A DNA stretch of 64,000 bases, from NCBI RefSeq assembly GCF_000715075.1, contig NC_134102.1, positions 51,159,348 through 51,223,347 of the forward strand, in the 5' to 3' direction. The position numbers were made by a program, and so were the translations under genes. Under the pieces are notes generated by a model. The model had not been told where the DNA came from, searched no databases, and was given only the letters and a program-made list of their open reading frames with translations. Shown piece after piece: positions 31,915 through 43,430 of the stretch (position 1 is the first letter of the stretch; each line of letters starts with the position of its first letter). Source of the DNA: Nicotiana tabacum (taxonomy: Eukaryota; Streptophyta; Magnoliopsida; Solanales; Solanaceae).

Positions 31915-32940
31915 GTTGATGGTCGACAAATTTACACGAGTAACTCATTTCTTACCAAGATGGAGCTATTCACACAGTCAAGAATTACATAAGTGATAAA
32001 TTGAGAAGACAATACGCTTTAGGACATTCTAATGTCTATTACCTCAAATAGAGTAGTTTGGTCACAATGAACTTCTAAAGATTCCTTCCAGAAAGGTTTG
32101 GGTATGCAGCTCACTCTTAGCATAACTTTCCATCCGTAGAAAGACGGTCAGGCCGAGTGCACTATTCTAACACTCGAGGACATGTTGCCAGCCTGTGTTC
32201 TAGACTTCAAAGGAATTTGGGAAGATCATTTGTCGCTCTTTGAGTTTGCTTATAACAACAACTACTATTCCAGTATCCAGATGGCACCATATGGAGCCCT
32301 ATATGAGTGGAAGTGCAGGTCTCCTATCGGTTGGTTCCATGTTGGCGAGACAAAATTATTAGGCCCTGATTTGGTGCAACAGGCTGTAGAGAAGGTGAAA
32401 GTGATTTAGGATCGATTGTTTACCGCTCAAAGTCAGCAAAAGTCTTACTTAGATAACCGGTATCGACACTTAGAGTTACGGGAGACTATGTGTTCTTGAA
32501 AGTGTCACCTATGAAAGGCGTGATGAGGTTCAACAAGAGAGGCAAGCTTAGCCCCAGGTTTGTCAGACCATATCAGATTAACCAGAAATCGGCCAAGTAG
32601 CTTATAAGCTTGAGTTGCCCCCGGAATTAGAAGTAGTTTATTTTATGCTTCATGTATCCATGCTTCATAAGTGCTTGGGTGACCCCTCCCGCATTACCCC
32701 CATTAAGGATGTCCAGGTCATAGAAGACCTATCCTATAAGGAAATTCAGGTAGCTATCCTAGATCGCCAAGTTTGTAAGTTACGAACCAAAGAGGTGGCT
32801 TCAGTTAAGGTACTTTGAAGGAACAAAAATGTAAAGAAAATGATATGGAAAGTTGGGGAGGATATGAAATCTAGATATCCTCATTTGTTTCAGACTGTAG
32901 GTGATAATACTAAGACAAATATGGCAGCCACAACTCAGAG
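31915..32940 (+). pseudogene. Element E integrase and chromodomain region
   Basis: Decayed frames give VVDKFTRVTHFLP, then a catalytic-Glu block (DGQAECT, near 32145), MLPACVLDFKGIWEDHLSLFEFAYNN, CRSPIGWFHVGETKLLGPDLV (32182-32409) and a C-terminal part (HVSMLHKCLGDPS... YKEIQVAILDRQVCKLRTKEVASVKVL, 32615-32818). The last segment matches the start of a chromovirus chromodomain, and the later MKSRYPHLF piece (about 32865) its end. Multiple stops; dead. Confidence 0.78.
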
Positions 32941-33469
32941 TACAACAGATGATAGTTGAGGTGAGTCATGGCTAACCCTTTGTGACGACCCGATAGGTCA
33001 TTTTGAGTACTAGTCCTAATTTCTATGTTTTGAGACCTCCCATAGCTTCATTTAATATTTATTGATTTGCGTGCATGTTTCGAGCCGCCTTTCAGAAAGC
33101 TTTTATGTGAAAATTTTAAGAAAATATGATTTTAACATAAATTGAGGCTAGAGTTGACCACGGTCAACACTTTGGGTAAACAACCTCGGATCAATATTTT
33201 GACAATTTTGGTAGGTTCGTATGATATTTTGGACTTGTACGCACGTTTGGTTGGGGTCCGGGGTGACCTGAATGCATTTCGGCGCATTATGTGTGAAATT
33301 GTAAAAATTGAGTTTGAAGTTGAAAAATCTTGAGTTTTGATGATCGATTCTTGTTATAGTGTGCATGTTTGGTTTGGAGCTCGAGGGGCTCGGATGAGTA
33401 TCGGATGAGTATCATATGAATTTGGTTGGTTTTAGGATTGCTGGTGCAAACTGATGGTGCTTCAAGTCT

Positions 33470-33800
33470 GTAGATCTCGCATTTGCAAGCTCGCTTTTGT
33501 GGTCAAATGAAATCATTTGCAATAAGGGGTTGGTGGGTTGGTGCGTCGCTTTTGCGAATATCTAATCGCATTTGCGAACACTAGGTGTTCGCATATGAAA
33601 CCTTTGAGTCGCTTTTGTGACTTGGAACTGGGGGTTGGCAGCTTCGCAAATGCGAAGCCTAGCTCGCATTTGCGATGAGGGGACTCCTCGCATTTGCGAG
33701 ACTTTTGTCACATTTGCGACATTTGGTGGTCTGATGCACTGATCGCATTTGCGATCAGTGTATTACATTTGCGGACAAGCGTTTGCAAATGCGACATCTG
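33470..33800. repeat. Cluster of 'CGCATTTGCGA' words in F1
   Basis: About ten copies of TCGCATTTGCGA, GCAAATGCGA and variants (each near-palindromic and CpG-containing), separated by 15-40 bases. Confidence 0.8.
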
Positions 33801-34679
33801 TAGTTGGGTAAAAGAGGAGAAAATGAGATTTTGCTTATTTTATACCATTTCTCAACCCCAAACACTCTAGAGGCGATTTTTGAAAAAACTTTTCTTCCCA
33901 AATTCATTAGTAAGAAACTCTAATTCATTTTCTATCAATTTCCCATTACTTTTCATGAGTTTTTAATATCAAATCTATGAATTTTATGGTAGAAATTTGG
34001 GATTGTGGGTAGAATTTATGTATTTTTTTAAAATTGAGATTTATACCTCAAATTGAGGTCAGAATTCGAAACAAATCACATAACCAGGCTCGAGGGTGAA
34101 TGGGTAATCGAATTTTAGTCTGAGTCTCAAATTTTGACCAAGCAAACCCGGGGTTGACTTTTGTTGACATTTTAAAAAATATTCAAAGTTGAACCTTTTT
34201 AATTCGCGGGTAGTTTCTAAAGCTTATTTTGAATTGTTTGATCGATAATTGACTAGATTCGGTTGGTTTGGAGGCTTGTTCGAAAGGCAAGACGGTGGTT
34301 GATTGATTTATTTGGTTGCGGAGTAAGGTAAGTGTCGTGTTTAACTTTTACTTGAGGAAATTAGGACTTATTGGTCTATTTGCTATGTGAATTATGTGTA
34401 GGGACGGCGTGTATGCAAGGTGACGAGTATATATGTGTCATCATGGGTTAAAGCATGCGGGTGAAAATTGATTTATTGAATTGTTGCTTCTTTTACCATG
34501 CCTTCTATGATTTAGTTAGATTGTTATTCTTTGAATGTTCGCTTTCATGTTTATTGATTAATTTGAAGTTGTTGGGATGTCGGAAGTTGAATTTGCTTAT
34601 CATAACACCAGGGTTGGAGTTGAAATTTGCTTCCCACCTTGCATTGATAATTTGGATTATTGTTGTTGCTTGGTGAATA

Positions 34680-34985
34680 AGAGTGAAAAGCACCAAAGGT
34701 GTTGTCATGTCTTATTTTACATATTGTTATCATTGATTGAGTGATTGTGAGGATTAAAGCACAAAGCGTGATGTCATGCACTTGATTGCCTTTAATATCA
34801 TTTAACATATCATGTGAGGAAGAGAGTAAAAGCACGAAGGGTAATATCGTGCCATTTTATTTATCATGTCATATGGGGAGGATGAGAGTAAAAGCACGAA
34901 TGGTGATGTCGTGCCATTGTATTTATCATATTACATGGTGAGGATGAGAGTAAAAGCACGAAGGGTGATGCCATGCCATTTGATG
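34680..34985. repeat. 62-bp minisatellite in F1
   Basis: The phrase 'GAGAGTAAAAGCACGAA.GGTGATGTCGTGCCATT' starts at 34822, 34884 and 34946 (spacing exactly 62), with two older diverged units to the left. Confidence 0.88.
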
Positions 34986-35631
34986 ATTTCATTGATTTAC
35001 TTGATTTTTGGATTTGTGAAGTTACTTGGCTGCATCGTTGTTTATTTCGGAAGACTGTTCTGATCCTACTCTCTTTTTACATGTTCTCTCCCCATTATTA
35101 TTTTAAATGCTTTACTTGTTATTTTTGTTGCTTTATGCATATATCTACATATGATTTTAGTAAGTGTCTTGTCATAGCCTCGTCACTACCTCGTCGAGGT
35201 TAGGCTCAGTACTTACAAAGTACATTGGATCGGTTGTACTCATACTACACTTTTGCACTTCTTGGGCAGATTCTGGTGTTGGTCCTAGCGGTGTCTAGTG
35301 GAGTTTCTGCTCGGATCTATATCTGGAGACTTGAGGTAGACCTGCACGATGATCGTAGTCCCTGAAGTCCCCTTCCTTATCTGGCTTTACTGTTTATTTT
35401 GTTTCGAACAATTGTATATTATTCATACATTGGTTATAGCACTTTTAATATGCTCATGCACTTGTGACACCAGATTCTAGGATTTATCTAGTCAGCGTTT
35501 GGAGTTATTATATCTATTTTGAACTTTTACAGCTTTAATTATTATTATATTGCTTTCAAATTGGTCTATAAATGATTAGTTGTGTATTAATGTTGGCTTG
35601 ACTAGCAAGTGGACGTTAGACTCCATCATAG

Positions 35632-36430
35632 TGTGATGACCCGATAGGTCATTTTGAGTTTCACCCTTCATTTCTATGTTTCGAGGCCTCGACTAGCTCA
35701 GTTTAGTATTTCTTGATTTGCATGCGCAGTCCGTGCCTTGTTCCAGAAAGTTTTTATGTGGAAAATCTAAGAAAATGTAAAATTATGCCTTAAAACTCAT
35801 TTGAGTAGACTACGGTCAATATTTTATGTAAACAGACCCGAATCTGTGTTTTGATGGTCCCGGTGGGGTCGTATCGTGATTTGGGACTTGGGCGTATGCC
35901 CAGAATCGAATTGGGACCCGAATCTGCATTTTCTTGAGTTTCTTTGAAAACTTTATACATTTTGATGTTAGATTCGTAGTTCTAAGTGTTATTTTGATAT
36001 TTTGATCATGCAAGCAAGTTTGTATGATGTTATTACACTTGTGTGCATGTTTGGTTTGGAGCCCGAGGGGCTCGGGTGAGTTTCGGATAGGCTACAGAGT
36101 GGTTTTTAGACTTAGGCAATTTCTGGTTCTGAGTTTTCTGATGTCTGGTGCATCCTTCTTCGCGATCGCAAAGAGTTACCTGGGCTAGGGTGGAATTTCC
36201 TCTATGCGAACGCGAGGTAGGGGCTGCGAACGCGAAGCAATGATGGGATCAGCCTTCGCGAACACGACCAACACTATGCGAACGCGATGAGTAAGGGGTC
36301 TAGGAGGGGAGCAGCTAAGTGTTCTATACGAACATGATCAGAGGGTCGCGAACGCTATGGCCAGGGGGAAGAGCCATCGCGAACGCGAAGGCCACTTGGA
36401 CCGCTAGTTCTTCAGTGTATTATTCCCAAA
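35632..36430 (+). repeat. Chromoviral LTR F2 (5' part)
   Basis: It starts TGTGATGACCCGATAGGTCATTTTGAG and parallels the first ~800 bp of F1, but with substantial divergence. Its CpG words are of the type GCGAACGCGAA (36160-36390) instead of CGCATTTGCGA. Similarity fades after about 36430; the rest of the LTR is not seen. Confidence 0.65.
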
Positions 36431-36549
36431 AAATTGGCTCTCTTTTATTAAAAAAAATATTCTTGAGCTTGTGAAAACAATTGTCTTCATGTAACATACG
36501 ATCCAAAAAGAGTGTTGGTTAGGAGAAGGTTGAGCGGGAGGATGTGTTT
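36431..36549. other. Short unassigned flank left of element C
   Basis: The sequence immediately before C ends ...GATGTGTTT. Its continuation is at 47550. Confidence 0.4.
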
Positions 36550-37289
36550 TGTTTACCCGAAAAACGGATAGAGTTGAATTTGTACGTAGTTCTAAGGGTC
36601 TGTGGTATAACTTGACACAAATCGTAAGAGTAAATAGAAATATCGAATATTGACTGTAAAGAGTGAAAAATAAGCAAAGTTGAAAAGATGATGATTTATG
36701 GATTAAGCAAGATGAATCAATCTATGAAGCTAAAAAAGGACAATTTTTCAGTATGGGAGTGTATGATATCTGAGTTACAATATATGCAAAACTTGATGCT
36801 TTATAGAAAATATAGCCATCCTTTTTATAGTGGGGGATCCTACTTTAGATATAATTAAAAACACATAATGGGGAACCCATGATAAATCAGCTTTTCCCTA
36901 ATTCCCGTCGAGATTGTCTCCCTTAGTGCGGCTGCAACGACTCTTGTCTATGAGCTCGATCTTGATCGGACTCAGTATTGGTCGGTTTTCAGTTTTAGAG
37001 CTCGATGCGGGTTTGAGCTTGATACCGACTTGGGGTCCGGTAATGACTTGGGCTCGGTATTGGTTCGCCTCTGGCTCTTAAGCTCGATTCCATCATATCT
37101 CATCATAGTTCGATTCGGACCCGAGCTCGATAATAACTTCGAGCTCGGTATTTGACCTGTCCCTAAAACTTGAAGCTCATTTGTGCCTTCTTTGGATCCC
37201 ATCTCGATACTATGAAGACTTTCTTCGGACCATTATGTTCCCATCTCGATCAGATGTACGAAGGTCGAAATTAGTTTCGACCGTATACA
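36550..37289 (-). repeat. Element C 3' LTR
   Basis: Pair of 46833-47549. Contains CTATAAAAAGG on the minus strand (36820-36830). Immediately inside (37290-37310) the minus strand reads GAGAAACGAGGGGACTATC, the likely polypurine tract. Confidence 0.9.
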
Positions 37290-37490
37290 GATAGTCCCCT
37301 CGTTTCTCGGGAAGGATGTGGTGAGAAACGATATGACTTCCTAATGGCTCGATCAGATATAAGCTGACGTTTACATCGGGCTCGATCATGACGCACGTGA
37401 TAGCTGTCCCGTCGGTTTAGCTTTCCAAGGCATTTAATGCGTGTCAGATGATGGTCGGCCGCTGTTGATACTGAACCGACGTTGCTTAAT

Positions 37491-37500
37491 CTATAAATAG
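37491..37500 (+). promoter_or_regulatory. TATA box of the C aORF
   Basis: CTATAAATAG on the plus strand, about 170 bp before the aORF ATG at 37673 and outside the LTR. The aORF thus appears to have its own antisense core promoter. Confidence 0.6.
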
Positions 37501-37672
37501 CCCCTTTCTTTACCATTTACCTCTTTTGCATCTCCAATCTCCAAATTTTATAAAGTTCTTTTTTGCATTTTTTGAGTTTATCTGTAAATCTGTGATTTTT
37601 CACTGCAAAATCTCTCTTTAAAAACACCAAATCTTTGTTACCTCCTTCTATTTTTGATCTTTAAATCCAAAA

Positions 37673-40221
37673 ATGGCAAAAACATCAAAAACCATTCCTT
37701 AGAAAGAAAAAGCTTCTTCTTCATAGTCTGCTGCCGACAAAACACTGGTGGAGTCACGACCTAAGGAATGCATTCCTGGGGCGTGTGTTCTTACCTCTGA
37801 TTTTAAGGTCGACAAAGGCTCGTTGGTTCCCGGCCGATGTAAGCCAGTATCGAGGTATATGTGTTCGATAACCGAGGGACACCTCGAACAGCTAAAGAAA
37901 GATTGCAATTGGGAGAACAAAGAAATAGTAATCCCGTCTTCTGAAGAATATATCACCACTTACGTGAAAGGGTTTTTAAGTGTGTATACTTACCCTTTCA
38001 CGTTAGGTTCCCTCGACCCTGTTATTATCGATTTTTGCCGTCAATACCAAATAACCCTAGGCCAGATCCATCCTTCTTTTTGGCGGATCGTTATTTTGAT
38101 CTGTTACTTCGTGAACAAAATCGAGGGGATGCCTTTCACCCTCGATCATCTCATTCGATTGTACTGCCCTCGCCTCTTTCGAGGAAGGTTAATAAAACTT
38201 CAGCACCGGGCTACCAAAGTTCTATTCTCGAGCATAGACGAGGACAGAGATCGAGGCTGGATGGGCATGTTCGTTCAAGTGAAGACTTCGGACCTGATTC
38301 CGACTGAAAAGATGCCATTTCCCGAGAAATGGAACACGAAGCGTAAGTGTAATTCTGCTGTTATCTCCTACTATTTTGCCCCTTCATTTCTTTTCTCACC
38401 GATATCCCCTTTTGTGATGCAGCGGTTCCTTGGATGCCCGGTGCAGTTCCCGACCTCAAGAACTGGGTACGGGAATCTTGCTTCGTCCTCCACATATGCC
38501 GAGCGCTCGTGGCGTGATTTGTCAAAGGGCCGATGGGAGGCCAAAAATCATGGTAAGCCTCTTTCTCGTTTCTTTGGTAGTTCGAACGAGATGCTTTCCA
38601 TATACTTAAATCAATTTTTTTGTATGTAGGTATGGGCAAAGATGCGGTTTTGAGGCCCCCGCCCGTTGAGGAAGAGTCTTCGACCTCTGTTCCAAAACCG
38701 GTGAAGTATAATAAGAGAAAAGGGATTCTGCTTCTGAAGATCCAAAACCGAAGACGAGGATGGCTCGTAAGCCGAGGAACAATACCATCCCTTTAACCAT
38801 GGAATCAGTTCTGCGTCTAAGGGATGAAGACGAGGAAGAAGAAGAAAATGACGGGTCCGTGCTGGTGGCCCGAATGAAGAAAACCATCGATGCCCCAAAG
38901 GCAGCTGAATCGATGATGATTTATAAAGCTCCGCCTCGGACTGAGGAGATATCAGAGGAAGGTTCAGGAAGAGTCCTCGAATCATTAAAGATCGAGGATG
39001 CTCCCCACCGAAGTCAACAAACGGTGGGTATATCAGAAGGGGCCGGTCCTGAAGCTCTTCGAACTGAGGAGAACGCCCCAAGCGAGTCGCTTGGGGCAAT
39101 AGTAATCGGAGACTCGCCCACTCTCCCTGCTTTTTTTGAAGGGGCGATTCGGGAAGCCCAAGCTTTAGGGGCCCTCGAGATAAACCGGTCTCATGAAGGG
39201 GAGGACCCCTTCTGTGATTTGTTTATTGGAGTCGAGGATGTTACTGGCCCTAGTGATGTGTCAGGCCTTTTCTGTGAAGTGCAGCAAGCTCTGAATCGGG
39301 TAAGCTTTAACTCCCTTCGCTGATATTACTTTTATGTTTGCTATTTTTCTCTAACTTCTTTTCTTCTTTCTTACATAGGCCGTAGTGGTTCATTGAAAAA
39401 CATGTTCTCGGTCTCGAGCTGAGCTGCGTCAGTACGAGGCCAACCTCCATCGGGTAACGGAAGAGAGGAATGCCCTTAGACTCCTCTTCGGGCAAAGGGA
39501 AGAAGAAATCAAAGACCTCCGAGCTGAGTTGGCCAAGGCTCATCAAGACCAGACCGACCTGACCGAGCAAGTAATAAATATCTTAAAAACCCCTGGGCTC
39601 GATCCTAGAATGATGGCTAATATTTCGATCTCACAGCTGCAACAGAAGCTTGAGGTGATTGGGAAGCTTCGTGGAGAGGTCGATATGATAAGGGAGGAGA
39701 CCTTGGAATGGAAAGATGTCATGGACCGTCTTGCCGCAGAAAAAGAAACTGCTCGAGCCCAATTATCATCGGCCGAAAACCAACTTCAAAGCATGAAGGA
39801 TAAGAGCTTGGTTCAAGCAAGAAAAATAGAGGAGATCGAGGCTCGGTTGGCCTCCGAACTTGCAAAGGCCAAATATGACGCCGAAAAAGCAAAGGCCAAT
39901 GCGGATGCATTAATGGCCGTCTATCGGGCGGATGCTGAAGCTGCTCAGGTACAAGAAAGAGAGGCGGCCGAGACCGCTAACACTCGAGCACATTGGGTTG
40001 CTAAACTTGCTAAATACCGATCTCGAAGGGAGACCCTCGAGGAGATCCATGCTCGAGGTTTCGATCTCGCCGAAGAAATAAAAAGGGCTAGAGAGCTTGA
40101 AGCCGATGCTGAAGCCTTGGCTTCCGATGATGATGATGATGATGGGAGTAAGAGTGGGTCCGAAAGTGGGGAGGAGCCTGATGGAGAAGAGACCGCCCCC
40201 GGAGATAACCAAGAAACTTAG
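37673..40221 (+). pseudogene. aORF of element C: antisense spliced Transposase_28/coiled-coil gene
   Basis: The ATG at 37673 is followed by in-frame TAG codons at 37700 and 37724, then an open domain resembling Transposase_28 (VSRY near 37850; FLSVYTYPFTLGSL, FWRIVILICYFVN, FTLDHLIRLYCPRLFRG, DEDRDRGWMGMFVQV). Probable introns, all GT...AG, are 38343-38422, 38553-38629 and 39300-39378. Splicing the first gives PWMPGAVPDL, a conserved block, and the second joins to a Pro/Glu-rich linker with a Lys/Arg cluster. A one-base deletion lies near 38720 and a TGA (from CGA) at 39393. The C-terminal exon (39529-40221) is a long open coiled coil ending in an Asp run and acidic tail. The role is unknown; coding traces are better kept than in A. 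Confidence 0.78.
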
Positions 40222-40419
40222 CCCTTAGTTTCCATTTTGGTTTTTTGTGTAGGGTCTTGTTCGGACATTGTAAATATTCTTGTATATATATAAAGATCTT
40301 TTCTTTTCCCGACTTGCCTCTGTTTTATTCTCTGCCTTGTGAAGATTTTGTTTCATTCACGCCTTATGAATGTTTTCATAAGGCTTTAGGCAATTTGATC
40401 GAGTTTGGACCTTGTAGCC

Positions 40420-41660
40420 TTTATAACCGAGTGGGTGCTTGCTCAAACTCAAAATAAGGTAGCCCGCAGGCTTAGTAGTCGAGTGAGTGATTGCTCGAAC
40501 TCGAAGTAATATAGCCCGTAGGCTTATTAGTCGAGTGAGTGATTCGAACTCGAAGTAATGTAGACCGTAGGCTTAATGGTCGAGTGAGTGATTGCTCGAA
40601 CTCGAAATAAGAGTAGCCCGTAGGCTTAGTAGTTGAGTGAGTGCTTGCTCGAACTCGAAGTGATGTAGCCCGTAGGCTTATTAGTCGAGTGAGTGATTCA
40701 AACTCGAAGTAATGTAGCCCCAGGCTTAATAGTCGAGTGAGTGCTTGCTCGAACTCGAAGTGATGTGGCCCGTAGGCTTAGTAGTCGAGTGAGTGATTCA
40801 AACTCGAAGTAATCTAGCCCGTAGGCTTAATGGTCGAGTGAGTGATTGCTCGAACTCGAAGTGACCTAGCCCGTAGGCTTAGTAGTCGAGTGAGTGCTTG
40901 CTCGAACTCGAAGTGATGTAGCCCGTAGGCTTATTAGTCGAGTGAGTGATTCGAACTCGAAGTAATGTAGCTCGTAGGCTTAATGGTAGAGTGAGTGATT
41001 GCTCGAACTCAAAATAAGAGTGTTGTAGGCTTAGTAGTCGAGTGAGTGCTTGCTCAAACTCAAAGTGATGTAGCCCGTAGGCTTATTAGTCGAGTGAGTG
41101 ATTCAAACTCGAAGTAATGTAGCCCGTAGGCTTAATGGTCGAGTGAGTGATTGCTGAAACTCGAAATAAGAGTAGCCCGTAGGCTTAGTGGGACTTGAGT
41201 GATTCGAATTCGAAGTAACGTAGCCCGTAGGCTTAATGGTCGAGTGAGTGCTTACTCGAACTCGAAGTGATGTGGCTCGTAGGCTTAGTAGTCGAGTGAG
41301 TGATTCTAACTCGAAGTAATGTAGCCTGTAGGCTTAATGGTCGAGTAAGTGATTGCTCGAACTCGAAGTGACCTAGCCCGTAGGCTTAGTAGTCGAGTGA
41401 GTGCTTGCTCGAACTCGAAATGATGTAGCCCGTAGGCTTATTAGTCGAGTGAGTGATTCGAACTCGAAGTAATGTAGCCCGTAGGCTTAATAGTCGAGTG
41501 AGTGATTTCTCGAACTCAAAATAAGAGTAGCCCGTAGGCTTAGTAGTCGAGTGAGTGCTTGCTCGAACTCGAAGTGATGTAACCCGTAGTCTTATTAGTC
41601 GAGTGAGTACTTGCTCGAACTCGAAGTAGTGTAGCCTGTAAGCTTAATGGGACTTGATCT
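40420..41660. repeat. 49-54-bp tandem array with trimeric higher-order pattern
   Basis: About 24 units of the form 'AGCCCGTAGGCTTA.T.GTCGAGTGAGTG.TTGCTCGAACTCGAAGT.AT'. Three variants alternate: (i) TTAGTAG with GCTTGCTCG and GTGATGT, ~52 bp; (ii) TTATTAG with GATTCG, ~49 bp; (iii) TTAATGG with GATTGCTCG and AAATAAGAGT, ~54 bp. The order i-ii-iii repeats several times with a few dimer steps, giving a unit of about 155 bp. Each unit has a TCGAG...CTCGA inverted repeat. It lies between integrase and aORF. Confidence 0.93.
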
Positions 41661-42190
41661 CGTTGATATTTCGGTTGGCAGTCCCCGATTTATGGGGTAA
41701 TGGTCGGCCCTTAAGTCTGCTTGCAAAATAAATCACAAAATAGAGGATGTATTCGGTAAGAAATTCTCTTTATGTCATTATACATGTGTTTATGTTCTGT
41801 ACCAGGGATCGCGCAAACTATATGAGCATGGTTCGTTTTGACCATTTGGCTCTTACAATTTTCCCTATCGAAACCCTATTGTTATGAAGTAACTTTCTTG
41901 CATTGAACTTGATATATTTGAGGGTAATGCCCCCCAGTATTCGAGGTTGATTGTAAGGAGGCCTCGAATACTGTTGAATTGTTCTAAGTTAGCATGATCA
42001 ATGGTTACCTCATTAAAAACCTTGCCGAAAAACCCATTTGGGATAAAACCGGTCTAAGGGAAAAAGAGTGCAACGTGTGCTTTCAGACCTAAGGCTTCAT
42101 GTTCGAATGATCCATCCTTGTTCCTGATCGAACTCCTGCAAGGGTTAGTTTCGAAATATAAACAAACATGGGAGGGTCGTACCTTAGCAG
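41661..42190 (-). other. Element C non-coding 3' region next to integrase
   Basis: Conserved with A (13890-13985) and D, including 'AAAAACCTTGCCGAAAAACCC' and 'GGGAAAAAGAGTGCAAC'. No coding sequence. Confidence 0.6.
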
Positions 42191-43430
42191 TAGTATCGTT
42201 TTAGGTGCGACACGTTCCAATTGCTTGGTAGTTGTTTTCCGTTCATAATACCGAGCTTGTAGGATCCTTTACCGACGTTTTCGAGTACCTGATACTGTCC
42301 TTCCTAGTTTGGACCCAGTTTTCCTTCATTTGGATTTCGGGTGCTGAGGGTGAATTTCCTTAGCATTAAGTCCCCAATTTTAAAATGGCGAAGATTGGTC
42401 CTTCAATTATAGTATCTTTCGATCCGCTGCTTTTGGGCGGCCAATTGACGAGAGCAGCTTCCCGTTTTTCATCCAATAATTCGAGGCTAGTATTTATAGC
42501 CTCATGATTTGACTCTTCTGTTGTATATCGAAACCTGACACTGGGTTCCCCGACTTTGACTGGAATCAAGGCTTCAGAGCCATATACTAAGGAGAACGGG
42601 GTTGCTCCCATACTGGATTTTGATGTTGTTCGATATGCCCAAAGAACTTCGGGTAGGATTTTTCTCCATTTTCCCTTAGCGTCGTTTAGCCTTTTATTTA
42701 GGTTTTGAATGATAGTCTTGTTCGTCGATTCGGCCTGTCCGTTCCCACTAGGGTGATGCGGTGTTGATAATATCCTTTTTATTTTGTGGTCTTCGAGGAT
42801 TTTTGTTACTTTGCTACCGATAAATTGTTTTCCATTGTCACACACTATTTCAGCGGGTATCCCAAATCGACATATGATATGATCCCAGATAAAGTCTAAC
42901 CTCTTTCTCTCTTACTTTCACGAACGCCTGTGCTTCAACCCATTTAGAGAAATAGTCAGTCATAAATAAAATGAACTTAGCTTTACCTGGGGCCGATGGC
43001 AGAGGGCCGACGATATCCATTCCCCATTTCATGAATGGCCATGGGGATAGGACTGAGTGAAGTTGCTCTCCGGGCTGATGGATCATCGGTGCAAACCTTT
43101 GACATTTGTCACATTTTCAAACAAACTCCTTTGCATCTTTGTCCATATCGATCCAATAATATCCTACTCTGATTATTTTTCGGACTAATGAATCGGTACC
43201 AGAATGATTTCCACAAGTACCCTCGTGAATCTCACGTAGGATGTAGTCGGTGTCTCCTGGTCCTAAGCATACTGCCAATGGTCCATTGAATGTCCTTCGG
43301 TATAATGTTCCATCTGTAGCCAATGTGAACCGAGCAACTTTGGTTCGTAGGGCCCTCAAATGTTTAGGGTCCGATAAGAGCTTTCTGTTCCCAAGTATTC
43401 AATATACTTATTCCTCCAATCCTAGGTTAA
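42190..43430 (-). pseudogene. Element C integrase
   Basis: Finger: HEGTCGNH at 43359-43117 with the Cys pair near 43115. Core: MDIVGPLP (43086-42850), CDNGKQF (Pro changed to Lys) and NGQAESTNK with the catalytic Glu (42845-42366). The C-terminal domain (42365-42190) has a stop within the GPY region (WEG replaced by a stop then EGQYQV). Several stops break the chain but all three catalytic acidic residues are visible. Confidence 0.85.

Larger units (their letters stand above)
26815..32980 (+). mobile_element. Element E: decayed chromovirus-like gypsy element, one LTR
   Basis: LTR 26815-28505, initiator-Met primer site, a long decayed interior and an integrase/chromodomain-like end at about 31915-32940. 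No matching 3' LTR follows: F1, of a different family, begins at 32981. The missing 3' LTR may have been deleted or lost by recombination. Confidence 0.65.
32981..35631 (+). repeat. Chromoviral LTR F1
   Basis: It begins TGTGACGACCCGATAGGTCATTTTGAG, the start of a family also seen at 35632 (F2) and, on the minus strand, ending at 60396 (G) and 63456 (H). The body includes a CpG-word cluster (33470-33800) and a 62-bp minisatellite (34815-34985). It stops in 'GCTTGACTAGCAAGTGGACGTTAGACTCCATCATAG', short of the family's expected GGGTCGTGACA end, because F2 begins there. No polypurine tract precedes it, so it is not clearly E's 3' LTR. Confidence 0.75.

Noticed and set aside
34455..34835. Open frames of 70-95 codons on both strands
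   Set aside because: They lie in LTR F1 and overlap its minisatellite; no recognised motifs.
32981..36430. F1 and F2 as the two LTRs of one element
   Set aside because: They abut with no interior, differ greatly, and carry different CpG words; more likely separate events or a recombination product.
37748..38340. A cut-and-paste DNA transposase, from the name Transposase_28
   Set aside because: No DDE motif, no terminal inverted repeats; the gene sits inside Tat retrotransposons and the Pfam name is historical.
40420..41660. CRISPR-like regular repeats
   Set aside because: The repeats abut with no unique spacers, the context is a plant retrotransposon, and unit variants form a higher-order tandem pattern.
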